A stretch of DNA of 64,000 nt from assembly GCF_020177055.1 (NCBI RefSeq), contig NZ_JAIQXT010000002.1, positions 496,001 through 560,000 on the forward strand, in the 5' to 3' direction. The stretch is from Sphingomonas sp. R647. GTDB lineage: Bacteria; Pseudomonadota; Alphaproteobacteria; Sphingomonadales; Sphingomonadaceae. A program made the translations under genes and the position numbers. Below are positions 1-8,620 of this stretch, piece by piece. The notes under the pieces were generated by a model. The model was given only the letters and a program-made list of their open reading frames with translations, was not told the origin of the DNA and did not search any database. The number at the start of each line of letters is the position of its first letter. Position 1 is the first letter of the stretch.

Positions 1-660
1 CAGCTGCTGTTCGATCGCGGCGATGCCGGCGCGCATATCGTCGGCAGTGGTCGCGCTGAAGGTGTTGATGTTGAGGATGCCGATGCCGTCCTGCACCTCC
101 CACTTCACCGCCTTTTGCACGATGGTTTCGCGGGTCAGCGCGACGTCGAACGGCTTGTCGCGGCCGGGGCGGACGATGCGGATGGTGATCTTCGTGCCCG
201 GTGCGCCGCGCATCTGGGTGATCGCTTCATCCAGCGTGCCGCCATAGATCAGCTTGCCATCGAGGTGCGTGATATAGTCGCCGGCCTTGATCCCCGCCTT
301 CCACGCTGGCGTATCTTCGGTCGGGGTGATCACCTTGACCGCGCCGTCCTCCATCGTGACCGACAGGCCCAGGCCGCCATAATTGCCGTCGGTGGCGAGG
401 CGCAGATTGTCGAAGGCGAGCGCGTCGACATACGAGCTGTGCGGGTCGAGGCTGGCGAGCATGCCGTCGATCGCGCCCTTGATCAGTGTCTTGTCATCGA
501 CCTTCTCGACATAAGCGGCCTTCACCCGGGTGTAGACGTCCATAAACGCGTCGAGCTCGCGATAGCTCGACGTATCGACGCTCGCCATCGCGCCGGTGGT
601 GACGGGGATGAGCGCCAGCGCGCCGACCGCGGCGGAGACCTGGAGGATGGGACGGATCAT
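1..660 (-). CDS. ctpA: S41 family C-terminal processing peptidase (CtpA-like), 5' part only
   Basis: Periplasmic serine protease of the carboxyl-terminal processing family. The 220 visible residues hold an N-terminal signal or anchor segment (about residues 5-25), the family's helical region with a DPHSSYVD motif (72-79), and a PDZ domain from about residue 95 (GLGLSV) to 165. The catalytic Ser/Lys part lies beyond the left edge of the window. The ATG at 660 follows the envC-like gene with a gap of about 115 bases. It ends a conserved proA-nadD-rsfS-rlmH-envC-ctpA order. The family call is firm; the substrate is unknown. Confidence 0.88.
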   Translation of the reverse strand, partial: MIRPILQVSAAVGALALIPVTTGAMASVDTSSYRELDAFMDVYTRVKAAYVEKVDDKTLIKGAIDGMLASLDPHSSYVDALAFDNLRLATDGNYGGLGLSVTMEDGAVKVITPTEDTPAWKAGIKAGDYITHLDGKLIYGGTLDEAITQMRGAPGTKITIRIVRPGRDKPFDVALTRETIVQKAVKWEVQDGIGILNINTFSATTADDMRAGIAAIEQQL

Positions 661-775
661 ACGCGTTACTCTCTGAGCGGGTCTTGGCGACAAGATAGAC
701 CGGAACCGCGTGGCCGCAAAGCGGCAAGCGAATGTCAGCGACATGTCATTTCGTCCCTGTTGCGCAGGGAGGAAT

Positions 776-1972
776 TCAATCCAGCAGCTGCGCCAGATCG
801 ACCGGCCGGCCCTGTCGGCGCAGTTCGACGGTGATACGCGGGGCCTCGCCCTGCGGCGCGCGGCCGAGCGGGGCGCCCTGAATCAGCGTGTCGCCGACCT
901 TGACCATCACCGCGTCGAGCCCGGCGACGAGCGAGGTCCAGCCGCCGCCATGGTCGAGGATGACGATATTGCCATAACGGCGGAAGCGCCCGGCATAGAT
1001 GACGCGACCACCGGTCGGCGCGACCACCTGTGCGCCCGGCCATGTCGCCAGCGTCAGGCCGCGGGCACGAACGCCGGTATCGGACAGTTCGCCAAGGCCG
1101 GTGACGACCGTTCCCGAGACGGGAAGGCGGTAGGGCGGCGGGCCACTGCGCCGGGTGGGCGGGGCGGTATCGGGCGTTGCGGCTTCGCCCTCGGCGGGGC
1201 GGGGGAGCGGGCCGGGCAGCGCTTCCAACGCCGCGCGGGTCTCGGCGGCCTCACCCATCGTATCCATCAGGTCAACGAGGTCGCGCGCCTGTTCGCCCAG
1301 CGCCAGTGCACGATCGGATTCGAACATTGCCTCACGCCGATAGCCGACCGATTTCAGGCGATGCTCGCCTTCGGCACGGACCAGAGCGAGGCGGTCATTC
1401 TGGAGTCGCGCACGGCTGTCGGCGAGGCTTTTGGCGGCGAGCTGCGCGCCGTCGCGCAGGCGGCGGGTGCGGGCGATTTCGGCGCGGATATCGGTCGTGC
1501 GCGCGCGCATCGCCGGGGTGACGGCACCCAGCACCGCGCGGACATGGACGATGTCGGCGGTCGATCCGGGCTGGACCAGCCCGAGCACGGCGGGGCGGCG
1601 GGCGAGCGATTGCAGCGCCGCCATCAGCTGCGCGATCGGCCCCTGTCGCTCGGCGAGGCGGGTGCGTTGCTGGCCCAGCATCCGGTCGACGATCGCGATG
1701 CGCGCGCGGGCGGCGACGATCTCGGCCTCCGCCGCCTGAATGCTCGCCGCGATCGCGGCTTCGCGGGCACGGGCGCGGCGGGCTTCGTCGCGTTCATTGA
1801 CGGCGGCGCGCTGAAGCTGTTGCGCGCGCGCCTCGGCATCCTTTGCGGCCTTGCTCGCGGCGGTGAGCTGGGCGCGCTGGTCGGTGATCGAGGGGGTCTG
1901 CGCCGGCAGTGCGGCGATGCCGACCGATGCGGTGGCGATCACGGCGGCGACAAGGGCGATCCGCCGCATCAT
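776..1972 (-). CDS. EnvC-like murein hydrolase activator (degenerate LytM domain)
   Basis: 398-residue exported protein: a signal peptide (1-25), a long Ala/Arg/Glu-rich coiled coil (about 28-250), and a C-terminal LytM/M23 fold (about 300-397, APTGGRVIYAGRF then DHGGGWTSLVAG). The metal-binding histidines of active M23 peptidases are not seen: the usual Y-A-H position reads VAG and the H-x-E position reads TVEL. It therefore more likely activates amidases during septum splitting, as EnvC does, than cuts murein itself. The ATG at 1972 overlaps the rlmH stop (ATGA), with GAGG just upstream, so translation is probably coupled. An ATG three bases downstream is equally possible. Confidence 0.85.
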   Translation of the reverse strand: MMRRIALVAAVIATASVGIAALPAQTPSITDQRAQLTAASKAAKDAEARAQQLQRAAVNERDEARRARAREAAIAASIQAAEAEIVAARARIAIVDRMLGQQRTRLAERQGPIAQLMAALQSLARRPAVLGLVQPGSTADIVHVRAVLGAVTPAMRARTTDIRAEIARTRRLRDGAQLAAKSLADSRARLQNDRLALVRAEGEHRLKSVGYRREAMFESDRALALGEQARDLVDLMDTMGEAAETRAALEALPGPLPRPAEGEAATPDTAPPTRRSGPPPYRLPVSGTVVTGLGELSDTGVRARGLTLATWPGAQVVAPTGGRVIYAGRFRRYGNIVILDHGGGWTSLVAGLDAVMVKVGDTLIQGAPLGRAPQGEAPRITVELRRQGRPVDLAQLLD

Positions 1973-2391
1973 CCCTCGCGGTGATACGGGTGGTTGGCGA
2001 GGATGCTGGTCGCGCGCCACAGCTGTTCGGCCAGCATCGCGCGCGCCATCATGTGCGGCCAGGTGGCGCGGCCATAGGAAATGAGCAGATCGGCCTGCGC
2101 GCGCGCGGTATCGTCAAAGCCGTCGGCGGCACCGATCAGGAAGCGCGTTTCCCGCACCCCGTCCTCGCGCCATGCCTGAATGCGCTCGGCGAAGACGCGA
2201 GAGGGCAGGTTCTCGCCCTTCTCGTCCAGCATCACGATGCGCGTGCCCGGCTCGATCGCGGGCATCTTGCCGCCGGTATCGGGCAGTTCGGTCACGCGCG
2301 TCGGCAGCGTCACGCGCTTGAGATAGCGATCGACCAGCTCGGCTTCAGGGCTGCGGCCGATCCGCCCGCGGGCGACGATGTGCAGCAGCAT
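1969..2391 (-). CDS. rlmH: 23S rRNA (pseudouridine1915-N3)-methyltransferase RlmH
   Basis: SPOUT-family methyltransferase that modifies pseudouridine 1915 in helix 69 of 23S rRNA on the assembled ribosome. It has 140 residues, close to the usual family length of about 155. The C-terminal knot signature is clear: FLIGAADGF followed by a DLLISYG..TWPHMMAR stretch and the terminal HPYHR motif. It lies between rsfS and the envC-like gene, and its stop codon overlaps the next start. Pairing with the ribosome silencing factor RsfS is standard in bacteria and supports the call. Confidence 0.93.
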   Translation of the reverse strand: MLLHIVARGRIGRSPEAELVDRYLKRVTLPTRVTELPDTGGKMPAIEPGTRIVMLDEKGENLPSRVFAERIQAWREDGVRETRFLIGAADGFDDTARAQADLLISYGRATWPHMMARAMLAEQLWRATSILANHPYHREG

Positions 2392-2426
2392 GGGGTTAGT
2401 CCCGGTTGGCGGTGCCGAGCTTCAAC

Positions 2427-2828
2427 TTAGGCCGAGCCGCCCGGCGCGCTGTCGCCGAACGCCCACATCCGCTCAAGATTGTAGAAGGTGCGGACTTCGG
2501 GGCGGAACAGGTGGACGATCACGTCGCCGGCGTCGATCAGCACCCAGTCGGCGGTCGGCAGACCTTCGATCCGGGGGTTGTGGCCGCGCTCGGCCTTGAT
2601 CTTCTCGGCCAGCTTCTGCGCCATCGACGCGACCTGACGCGTAGAGCGGCCGCTCGCCACGACCATATAGTCGGCGATGCTGCTCTTGCCCGCGAGCGGG
2701 ATCGAGACGGTTTCGACCGCCTGATCGTCGTCGAGCGAGGTCAGGATCAGTCGATGCAGTGCCTCGGCATCCGGGGCGGGGCCGCGGGCGGCGGCCGGGG
2801 CGGCATCGAGTTGGGGGGAAGCGGGCAA
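2427..2828 (-). CDS. rsfS: Ribosome silencing factor RsfS
   Basis: Binds ribosomal protein L14 and blocks subunit joining when nutrients are short. The family core is plain: KSSIADYMVVASG, RSTRQVASMAQKL, IEGLPTADWVLIDAGDVIVH and the closing FRPEVRTFYNLERMW. I chose a TTG start at 2828 because CAGGAG lies about eight bases upstream, giving 133 residues and a 13-base gap after nadD. A longer in-frame version from 2876 would begin inside nadD. The first 20 residues are Ala/Pro-rich and not conserved. Confidence 0.88.
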   Translation of the reverse strand: MPASPQLDAAPAAARGPAPDAEALHRLILTSLDDDQAVETVSIPLAGKSSIADYMVVASGRSTRQVASMAQKLAEKIKAERGHNPRIEGLPTADWVLIDAGDVIVHLFRPEVRTFYNLERMWAFGDSAPGGSA

Positions 2829-2841
2829 GAGGACTCCTGGG

Positions 2842-3480
2842 TTAGGGCGTGTCGGGCTTGGGCGGCGTGCGGCCACGGGAAAATCTCCGGTGCCAGCCGG
2901 GATCGGCGGCGCGGAGGCGAGTCGCCGAAGTCGGGTCGGGGCGGAAGCGCAACAGCACCAGGGCCGGCAAACTCCACTTCGTCCAAGTCTTCGCCTGGCG
3001 TGCGGGGCGCACGAAACGCCGCAGCCAGCTCATTGCAGGGCTTGCATGAGCGTCGCGATCATAGCCCGGACGCGCGATCACCGCAATCGGAACCTGACGC
3101 GCGATCCGCCGCCACCCGCGCCACTGGTCGAACTGCGCCAGATTGTCCCCGCCCATCAGCCAGATGAACTGGTGGCGGGGGTAGAGGCGGGGGAGTTTGG
3201 TGAGGGTATCGACGGTGTAGCGGGTCTTGAGCCGCTGTTCGACCGCGCTGGGGCGGATCGGCGCATGGCGGGCCATCGCCCGCGCCGACGCCATCCGCGC
3301 GGCAAACGGGGCCATGCCCTTCGCTTCCTTGAGCGGATTGCCGGGGGAGACCAGCCACCACACCTCGTCCAGCCCGAGCGCGCGCATGGCGTGGAGCGAG
3401 ATCGCGCGGTGGCCGCGATGTGCGGGGTTGAACGACCCGCCGAGGAGACCGATGCGTTTCAAGCTTCCAGCCCCGTCCAA
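2842..3480 (-). CDS. nadD: Nicotinate-nucleotide adenylyltransferase NadD
   Basis: Adenylates nicotinate mononucleotide to deamido-NAD in NAD synthesis. The nucleotidyltransferase signature GGSFNPAHRGH is near the N-terminus, and the later WLMGGDNLAQFDQW and ATRLR segments fit NadD. No ATG precedes the conserved KRIGLLGGSF. Candidate starts are TTG at 3480 (212 residues) or TTG at 3462, which overlaps the toxin stop as TTGA and starts exactly at KRIGLL. The second matches the usual family start. The upstream gene should be proA, but a toxin-antitoxin pair intervenes. Confidence 0.88.
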   Translation of the reverse strand: MDGAGSLKRIGLLGGSFNPAHRGHRAISLHAMRALGLDEVWWLVSPGNPLKEAKGMAPFAARMASARAMARHAPIRPSAVEQRLKTRYTVDTLTKLPRLYPRHQFIWLMGGDNLAQFDQWRGWRRIARQVPIAVIARPGYDRDAHASPAMSWLRRFVRPARQAKTWTKWSLPALVLLRFRPDPTSATRLRAADPGWHRRFSRGRTPPKPDTP

Positions 3481-3749
3481 TCGGATCGCTCATGCACGAC
3501 GCGGCGGATTTCGAGCCGTTTGGTCGTGCTTGCATAAAATAGAAGGAACGGCGTTCTGCGGACATGCCATTTGCGAATGCCTCTGCGCGGCGTGGGACTG
3601 CCGATATCGGGATAGTCCATCAGCGCGAGAGGTGCCTGTTCGATACGCATCAGCATTTCGAACGGGAGCGCCGGATCCATCTCGCCATATTCGGCGGCTA
3701 TCCGATAGAGGTCGCGCCGGGCTGGAAACGACCAGATTAGCTGTCTCAA
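3459..3749 (-). CDS. RelE/ParE-family toxin
   Basis: A 96-residue protein of the RelE/ParE fold, the toxic half of a type II toxin-antitoxin pair. The N-terminal SFPARRDLYRIAAEYGEMDP helix and the closing strands (RKWHVRRTPFLLFYAS, then LEIRRVVHERSDW) are typical. ParE members poison gyrase and RelE members cut mRNA at the ribosome; I cannot tell which applies here. It overlaps the antitoxin gene by four bases (ATGA) and its stop overlaps the possible nadD start, so it is tightly packed into the operon. Confidence 0.85.
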   Translation of the reverse strand: MRQLIWSFPARRDLYRIAAEYGEMDPALPFEMLMRIEQAPLALMDYPDIGSPTPRRGIRKWHVRRTPFLLFYASTTKRLEIRRVVHERSDWTGLEA

Positions 3750-3994
3750 GCAGCGTCTCGCTGCCGCATTCCCTTGATTTCTGCCATCAGCTCTTCGTGG
3801 GTCAGAAACTCACCACTTGCGATGGCATCCTCCCCTTCCTGCAGGAAGGCGAAGAACTCAGTTTCTTCCTTCACATATTTTTTGACCGCTTTCGCGACGA
3901 GCCAAGCGCGTGATCGCTCATGATACTCGGCAAGCTTGTCGAGTCCGGCAAGCGTCTCCGGATCGAGTCGGGCGGTGACGACAGCTGTCTTCAT
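3746..3994 (-). CDS. Ribbon-helix-helix antitoxin
   Basis: An 82-residue antitoxin. Residues 1-45 read as a ribbon-helix-helix DNA-binding domain (MKTAVVTARLDPETLAGLDKL..ERSRAWLVAKAVKKYV), and the acidic C-terminal half (EETEFFAFLQEGEDA) probably wraps the toxin. It comes first in the pair, as usual for type II modules. A perfect 10-bp palindrome eight bases upstream of the start is a likely autoregulatory operator. The gene is more AT-rich than its neighbours, which suggests it was acquired. Confidence 0.87.
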   Translation of the reverse strand: MKTAVVTARLDPETLAGLDKLAEYHERSRAWLVAKAVKKYVKEETEFFAFLQEGEDAIASGEFLTHEELMAEIKGMRQRDAA

Positions 3995-4001
3995 GCTACA
4001 A

Positions 4002-4011
4002 ATGTATACAT
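4002..4011. promoter_or_regulatory. Candidate antitoxin operator palindrome
   Basis: The 10-bp perfect palindrome ATGTATACAT lies just upstream of the antitoxin start. Ribbon-helix-helix antitoxins typically bind short palindromes of this kind to repress their own operon. The sequence stands out as AT-rich in a very GC-rich region. The binding itself is inferred. Confidence 0.5.
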
Positions 4012-4025
4012 CTGTCGCGGGTCGT

Positions 4026-5282
4026 TCAAGGACGCGCCTGTCCGCTCCCGCGCACCACCCATTTATACGTGGTCAGCCCCTCGAGCGCGACGGGGCCGCG
4101 GGCGTGGAGGCGGCCGGTGGCGATGCCGATTTCCGCGCCGAGGCCGAATTCGCCGCCATCGGCGAACTGGGTCGAAGCGTTCCACATCACGATCGCGCTG
4201 TCGACGCTGTTGAGGAAGCGTTCGGCGGTAGCGGCATCTTCGGTCACGATCGCGTCGGTGTGGCGGCTGGAATGGCGCGCGATATGCGCCATTGCGCCAT
4301 CGACGCCATCGACCAGTGAGACCGACAGGATCGAATCGAGATATTCGGTGTCCCAATCCTCTGCATTCGCTGCAACCGCGCGCGGCTCGATCGCGCGGAT
4401 ATCGGCGTCGCCGCGCAGCTCGCAGCCGGTGTCGGCGAGCGCGGACAGGATCGGCGCGGGATCGGCGAAGGCGCGGTCGATCAACAGCGTTTCGGTCGCG
4501 CCGCAGATGCCGGTGCGGCGCATCTTGGCGTTGACCGCGAGCTTGACCGCCATGGCCGGATCAGCGGCATGGTCGATATAAAGGTGGCAGATGCCGTCGA
4601 GATGCGCGAGCACGGGGACGCGCGCCTCTTCCTGCACGCGCGCGACCAGGCTCTTGCCGCCGCGCGGGACGATCAGGTCGATCACGCCATCGGCTTTTAG
4701 CATCGCACCCACGGCCGCGCGATCGGTGGTAGAAACCAGCTGCGCCGCATCGGCGGGGAGGCCCGCTTCGACAAGGCCGCGCGCGAATGCGGCATGGATC
4801 GCGCGGTTGCTATGCACCGCTTCGGATCCGCCGCGCAGGATCACGGCATTGCCGCTCATCACGCACAAGGCAGCCGCGTCGGCGGTAACGTTGGGGCGGC
4901 TCTCATAGATGATGCCGATCACCCCGATCGGCACGCGCACGCGGCTGAGCTTGAGGCCATTGGGGCGCTCGCTCGAATCGATCACCGCGCCGACCGGATC
5001 GGCCAGCGATGCCACCGCCTCCACGCCAGCTGCCGCGCCCTCAAGCCGCGCGGGATCGAGCCGCAACCGGTCGAGCAGCGCACTCGAAAGGCCGTTCGCC
5101 GTGCCGGCGTCGACATCGCGGGCATTGGCGGCGAGGATCGCATCCGCATCGGTGCGGATCGCAGCGGCGGCGGCGCGCAGGCCGGCAGCCTTGGCGGCGG
5201 TCGGCAGCCCGGCCAGCGTCGTTGCAGCGGTGCGGGCGCGCGCGCCCATGTCGGCGATCAGAGTCGAAGCATCCTGTTCCAT
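4026..5282 (-). CDS. proA: Glutamate-5-semialdehyde dehydrogenase (gamma-glutamyl phosphate reductase)
   Basis: Second step of proline synthesis: NADPH-dependent reduction of gamma-glutamyl phosphate. The 418 residues match the family length. Visible motifs are [26 protein letters not shown], the catalytic cysteine in [12 protein letters not shown], and the terminal [11 protein letters not shown]. It starts at the ATG at 5282. Its partner proB is not in the window. proA next to nadD is a conserved alphaproteobacterial order; here the two are parted by the toxin-antitoxin pair. Confidence 0.95.
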   Translation of the reverse strand: MEQDASTLIADMGARARTAATTLAGLPTAAKAAGLRAAAAAIRTDADAILAANARDVDAGTANGLSSALLDRLRLDPARLEGAAAGVEAVASLADPVGAVIDSSERPNGLKLSRVRVPIGVIGIIYESRPNVTADAAALCVMSGNAVILRGGSEAVHSNRAIHAAFARGLVEAGLPADAAQLVSTTDRAAVGAMLKADGVIDLIVPRGGKSLVARVQEEARVPVLAHLDGICHLYIDHAADPAMAVKLAVNAKMRRTGICGATETLLIDRAFADPAPILSALADTGCELRGDADIRAIEPRAVAANAEDWDTEYLDSILSVSLVDGVDGAMAHIARHSSRHTDAIVTEDAATAERFLNSVDSAIVMWNASTQFADGGEFGLGAEIGIATGRLHARGPVALEGLTTYKWVVRGSGQARP

Positions 5283-5345
5283 GCTGCCCGGCTATCATGC
5301 TGCAACCGCAAAGTCCCTATCGCGCGGTCTTTTCCAAGCTGATAG

Positions 5346-6407
5346 ATGCGCTTCATGGGGGAATTCGACGCAGCCGGGGATCTGGTCACGGGTACGCTGC
5401 TGGGCCGCGCGGTCGAGCGGCCGGGCGCGCATGGCGATCATGGTCACGGAATCTGCCTCAATTGCGGGACGCAGCTGATCGGCCCGCATTGCCACCGCTG
5501 CGGGCAGGTCGGGCATGTCCATCGCACGATCGGCGCGATCTGGCATGAGATCCTGCACGGCGTGGTGCATTTTGAGGGCAAGCTGTGGAACACGCTGCCG
5601 CTGCTGGCCTTTCGCCCCGGCGAGCTGACCCGCCGCTACATCCATGGCGAGCGTGCGCAGTTCGTGTCGCCGATGGCGATGTTCCTGTTCTCCGTCTTCA
5701 CGATGTTCGCGGTGATGCAGATCATGGGCGTCGCTCCGCCAGCGGACGTCGGCACGACAGCACAGTTTGAGTCTGGCCTGCAATATGCGCGGCAAAACAC
5801 CGAAAACGCGATCGTGGAGCTGCGCGAAGCGCGCGCCAAGGCGGAGAAAGGGAGCGAACGCGCCGCCAAGCTCGACCGGCAGATCGAGAAGTTGACGACC
5901 GACCTTGCCGAGATCAAGAACTTTCCGATCAAGATGAGCGGTCGGATTGGGCTCTCTTCAAAGGCGCGGACCGGGTGGCCGCGGCTGGACAAGGGGATCG
6001 AGAAGGCGGAGCGCAACCCGGGCCTCGCGCTCTACAAGCTCCAGACCAACAGCTACAAATTCAGCTGGGCGCTGATCCCGCTGTCGATCCCGTTCGTGTG
6101 GCTGCTGTTCCTGTGGCGGCGGCGGTTCAAGGGGTATGACCACGCGGTCTTTGTTACCTATTCGCTCGCCTTCATGTCGTTGCTGTTCATCGGATTGATG
6201 ATCGCATCGGCGCTGGGTGCCGGGACCACTTCGATCAGCGTGGTCGCGCTGCTGGTGCCGCCGGTGCATATCTATTTCCAGCTGAAGGGTGCCTACCGCC
6301 TGCGCTGGTGGAGCGCTGCGCTGCGCACCTTCGTGCTGCTGCATCTGATCAGCTTCATCGTGCTGATCTTCGGTCTGCTGCTGCTGGGTCTCGGTCTGCT
6401 TGGCTGA
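5346..6407 (+). CDS. DUF3667 family zinc-ribbon membrane protein
   Basis: 353 residues. A short zinc ribbon (CLNCG..C..CG, residues 38-55) is followed by an amphipathic stretch, a hydrophobic segment (SPMAMFLFSVFTMFAVM), a charged coiled coil (about 145-190), and three or four more membrane helices (from FSWALIPLSIPFVWLLFLW onward). This layout fits the DUF3667 family, whose function is unknown. It is divergent from proA, with about 60 bases between starts. The first ATG (5346) is used; an in-frame ATG at 5355 is also possible. Confidence 0.72.
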   Translation: MRFMGEFDAAGDLVTGTLLGRAVERPGAHGDHGHGICLNCGTQLIGPHCHRCGQVGHVHRTIGAIWHEILHGVVHFEGKLWNTLPLLAFRPGELTRRYIHGERAQFVSPMAMFLFSVFTMFAVMQIMGVAPPADVGTTAQFESGLQYARQNTENAIVELREARAKAEKGSERAAKLDRQIEKLTTDLAEIKNFPIKMSGRIGLSSKARTGWPRLDKGIEKAERNPGLALYKLQTNSYKFSWALIPLSIPFVWLLFLWRRRFKGYDHAVFVTYSLAFMSLLFIGLMIASALGAGTTSISVVALLVPPVHIYFQLKGAYRLRWWSAALRTFVLLHLISFIVLIFGLLLLGLGLLG

Positions 6408-6410
6408 AGC

Positions 6411-6785
6411 TCAGCCCCGGCAGGGAAAGCGCTTCTTCATCATCGCATAGAACGCTGATTTGACGCTCATCCCGCGCTGCGCAGCCGGGATGGACTGGAA
6501 CTCCGCCATCAGCTCGTTGCTGCCGATCTTTGCCTTGCCCTTGGGCGGCGGGCAGCTGTGCGGGGCGCGCCCGGCAGCGCGCGCGCTGGCCAGGTCGTTG
6601 CGATACGCGTCCGAGGCGCGTTCGACCTCGCTCCGCAGCAATTTGATGTCGGGGGAGGCGAGCGCGAGGAAGCCCTTGGCCTTGAGTGCATTCGCCTTGG
6701 CCAGGAATTCCGCCACGCTCATCGCCTGTGCACTCGCCGGAAGCAGCAGCGCCGCACCCGCCATCACCGCCATCATCGTCCGCAT
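6411..6785 (-). CDS. Small secreted protein of unknown function
   Basis: 124 residues with a Sec signal peptide (MRTMMAVMAG to SAQA, about 1-20). The mature part is helical and basic, with two cysteines near the middle (SCPPPKGK) and end (FPCRG) that could form a disulfide. I do not recognise the family. The ATG at 6785 is chosen because GGGAGGG lies about seven bases upstream. It is convergent with the DUF3667 gene (three bases between stops) and divergent from the Hsp70 gene, with which it may share a promoter region. Confidence 0.65.
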   Translation of the reverse strand: MRTMMAVMAGAALLLPASAQAMSVAEFLAKANALKAKGFLALASPDIKLLRSEVERASDAYRNDLASARAAGRAPHSCPPPKGKAKIGSNELMAEFQSIPAAQRGMSVKSAFYAMMKKRFPCRG

Positions 6786-6909
6786 CCACACCCTCCCGTG
6801 ATCCCGCGAGAAAACACAACATGACGCTTGAACGCCATATGAATTCGTCCGCTTCACAGCCGCGCGGGGCGCGTTAGAGTTCGCCCGAATCGACAGGGGG
6901 CGCAGTGAA

Positions 6910-8610
6910 ATGATTATCGGTATCGACCTCGGCACCACGAACAGTGCCGCGGCGGTCTTTCGTGACGGTGCGGCGGAGCTGATCCCCAACCGGCTCGGCC
7001 ATTTCCTCACCCCCTCGGCGGTCAGCATCGATGAGAATGGCGATGTGATCACCGGCCTTGCCGCGCGCGAGCGGATGGCGAGCCATCCCGACGTCACCAT
7101 CACCGCATTCAAACGCTATATGGGGACGCAGCGCACGACCAAGCTCGGCAAGCGCAGCTTCGCGCCCGAGGAACTGTCCGCGCTGATCCTGCGCAGCCTC
7201 AAGGCGGATGCCGAGGCGTTTCTGGGGCAGGAAGTGACCGAGGCGGTGATCACCGTCCCCGCCTATTTCAACGACAAGCAGCGCAAGGCGACGCATCGTG
7301 CGGGCGAACTGGCGGGGCTGAAGGTCGAGCGGCTGGTCAATGAACCGACCGCCGCCGCGCTCGCCTATGGCATCCACCAGCTTGCCGATGAATCGCGCTT
7401 CCTGGTCTTCGACCTTGGCGGCGGCACGTTCGACGTGTCGATCGTCGAGATTTTCGAAGGCATTATCGAGGTGCGCGCCTCGACCGGCGACAATCATCTG
7501 GGCGGTGAGGATTTCAACGAGCTGATGGTGACGCTGATGCGCGACGCGCATGCTGGCGAATTCGGTAATGCCGGGCGCGGTGACGATGCGCTGCACCAGA
7601 AGCTGCGCGAAACCGCCGAACGCGCGCGCCGCACGCTGAGCAGCGCGGGTGAAGCGGAGATGCGGATCGTGTGGAACGATGCCGAATATCGCCACACCGT
7701 GACGACCGCGATGTTCGAGGAGGCGGCCAAGCCGCTGATCGACCGGCTGCGCGAACCGGTGCTGCGGTCGATGCGCGACTCGGGGATCAAGAGCGCGGAA
7801 CTGTCAGAGATCATCCTGATCGGCGGCGCGACGCGGATGCCGGTGGTACGCAGCGCGGTGACGCGCATGTTCGGCCGCTTCCCCAATGCGACGGTCAATC
7901 CCGACGAGGCGGTGGCGCTGGGCGCGGCGGTGCAGGCGGGGCTGAAGTCGCGCGATTCGGCGCTGAAGGAAGTCGTCGTCACCGATGTCTGCCCCTATTC
8001 GCTGGGGGTCGAGGTTGCCCGTCGCCTGCCCGGTGGCGGGATCGAGGACGGACTGTTCGCGCCGATCATCGAGCGCGGCACGGTGATTCCGGCGAGCCGT
8101 GTCCACACCTTCAGCACGATGAACGACAACCAGACTCGCGTGGAATTCGGCATCTATCAGGGCGAGGCGCGGCTGGTCCGCGACAATGTAGAGATCGGGC
8201 GCACGACGGTTCAGGTGCCGCGCGCGAAGGCGGGACAGCCGGTCGATGTCCGCTTCTCCTACGATATCTCCGGGTTGCTCGAGGTCGACATCATCGTCCC
8301 CGAGAGCGGCGAGACCGTGAGCCTGGTCATCAATGACGGCAATGTCGCCGACCCCGCCGCGCTGGAAAAGGCGCGCGCGGCGCTGGCGGGCCTGAAGGTC
8401 CATCCGCGCGACGAGGCGGAGAACAAGGCGGCGATCGCGCGCGGCGAGAAATGCTTCGAGAATTTCCTGGGCGCGCAGCGTTTCTGGGTCGGCGAAGTCA
8501 TGTCGCGCTTTGCCGCTGCGCTCGAGACCCAGGACCCGCGCACGATCGAGACCGCGCGCAAGGAACTGCACAGCGCGCTCGACCAGCTTGAGGGCGAGAC
8601 GTTCCTATGA
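6910..8610 (+). CDS. hscC: HscC-type Hsp70 family chaperone
   Basis: 566 residues, shorter than DnaK (about 640) and matching the HscC group, which lacks most of the C-terminal lid. ATPase motifs are intact: GIDLGTTNSAAAVF at the N-terminus, VPAYFNDKQRKAT, NEPTAAALAYG, FDLGGGTFDVS and IGGATRMPVV. The substrate-binding region follows to about residue 500. As with HscC elsewhere, a J-like protein gene lies directly downstream with a 10-base gap, so the pair probably forms a dedicated chaperone unit separate from DnaK/DnaJ. The symbol is assigned by similarity of architecture and context. Confidence 0.85.
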   Translation: MIIGIDLGTTNSAAAVFRDGAAELIPNRLGHFLTPSAVSIDENGDVITGLAARERMASHPDVTITAFKRYMGTQRTTKLGKRSFAPEELSALILRSLKADAEAFLGQEVTEAVITVPAYFNDKQRKATHRAGELAGLKVERLVNEPTAAALAYGIHQLADESRFLVFDLGGGTFDVSIVEIFEGIIEVRASTGDNHLGGEDFNELMVTLMRDAHAGEFGNAGRGDDALHQKLRETAERARRTLSSAGEAEMRIVWNDAEYRHTVTTAMFEEAAKPLIDRLREPVLRSMRDSGIKSAELSEIILIGGATRMPVVRSAVTRMFGRFPNATVNPDEAVALGAAVQAGLKSRDSALKEVVVTDVCPYSLGVEVARRLPGGGIEDGLFAPIIERGTVIPASRVHTFSTMNDNQTRVEFGIYQGEARLVRDNVEIGRTTVQVPRAKAGQPVDVRFSYDISGLLEVDIIVPESGETVSLVINDGNVADPAALEKARAALAGLKVHPRDEAENKAAIARGEKCFENFLGAQRFWVGEVMSRFAAALETQDPRTIETARKELHSALDQLEGETFL

Positions 8611-8620
8611 AGTTCGGCCT

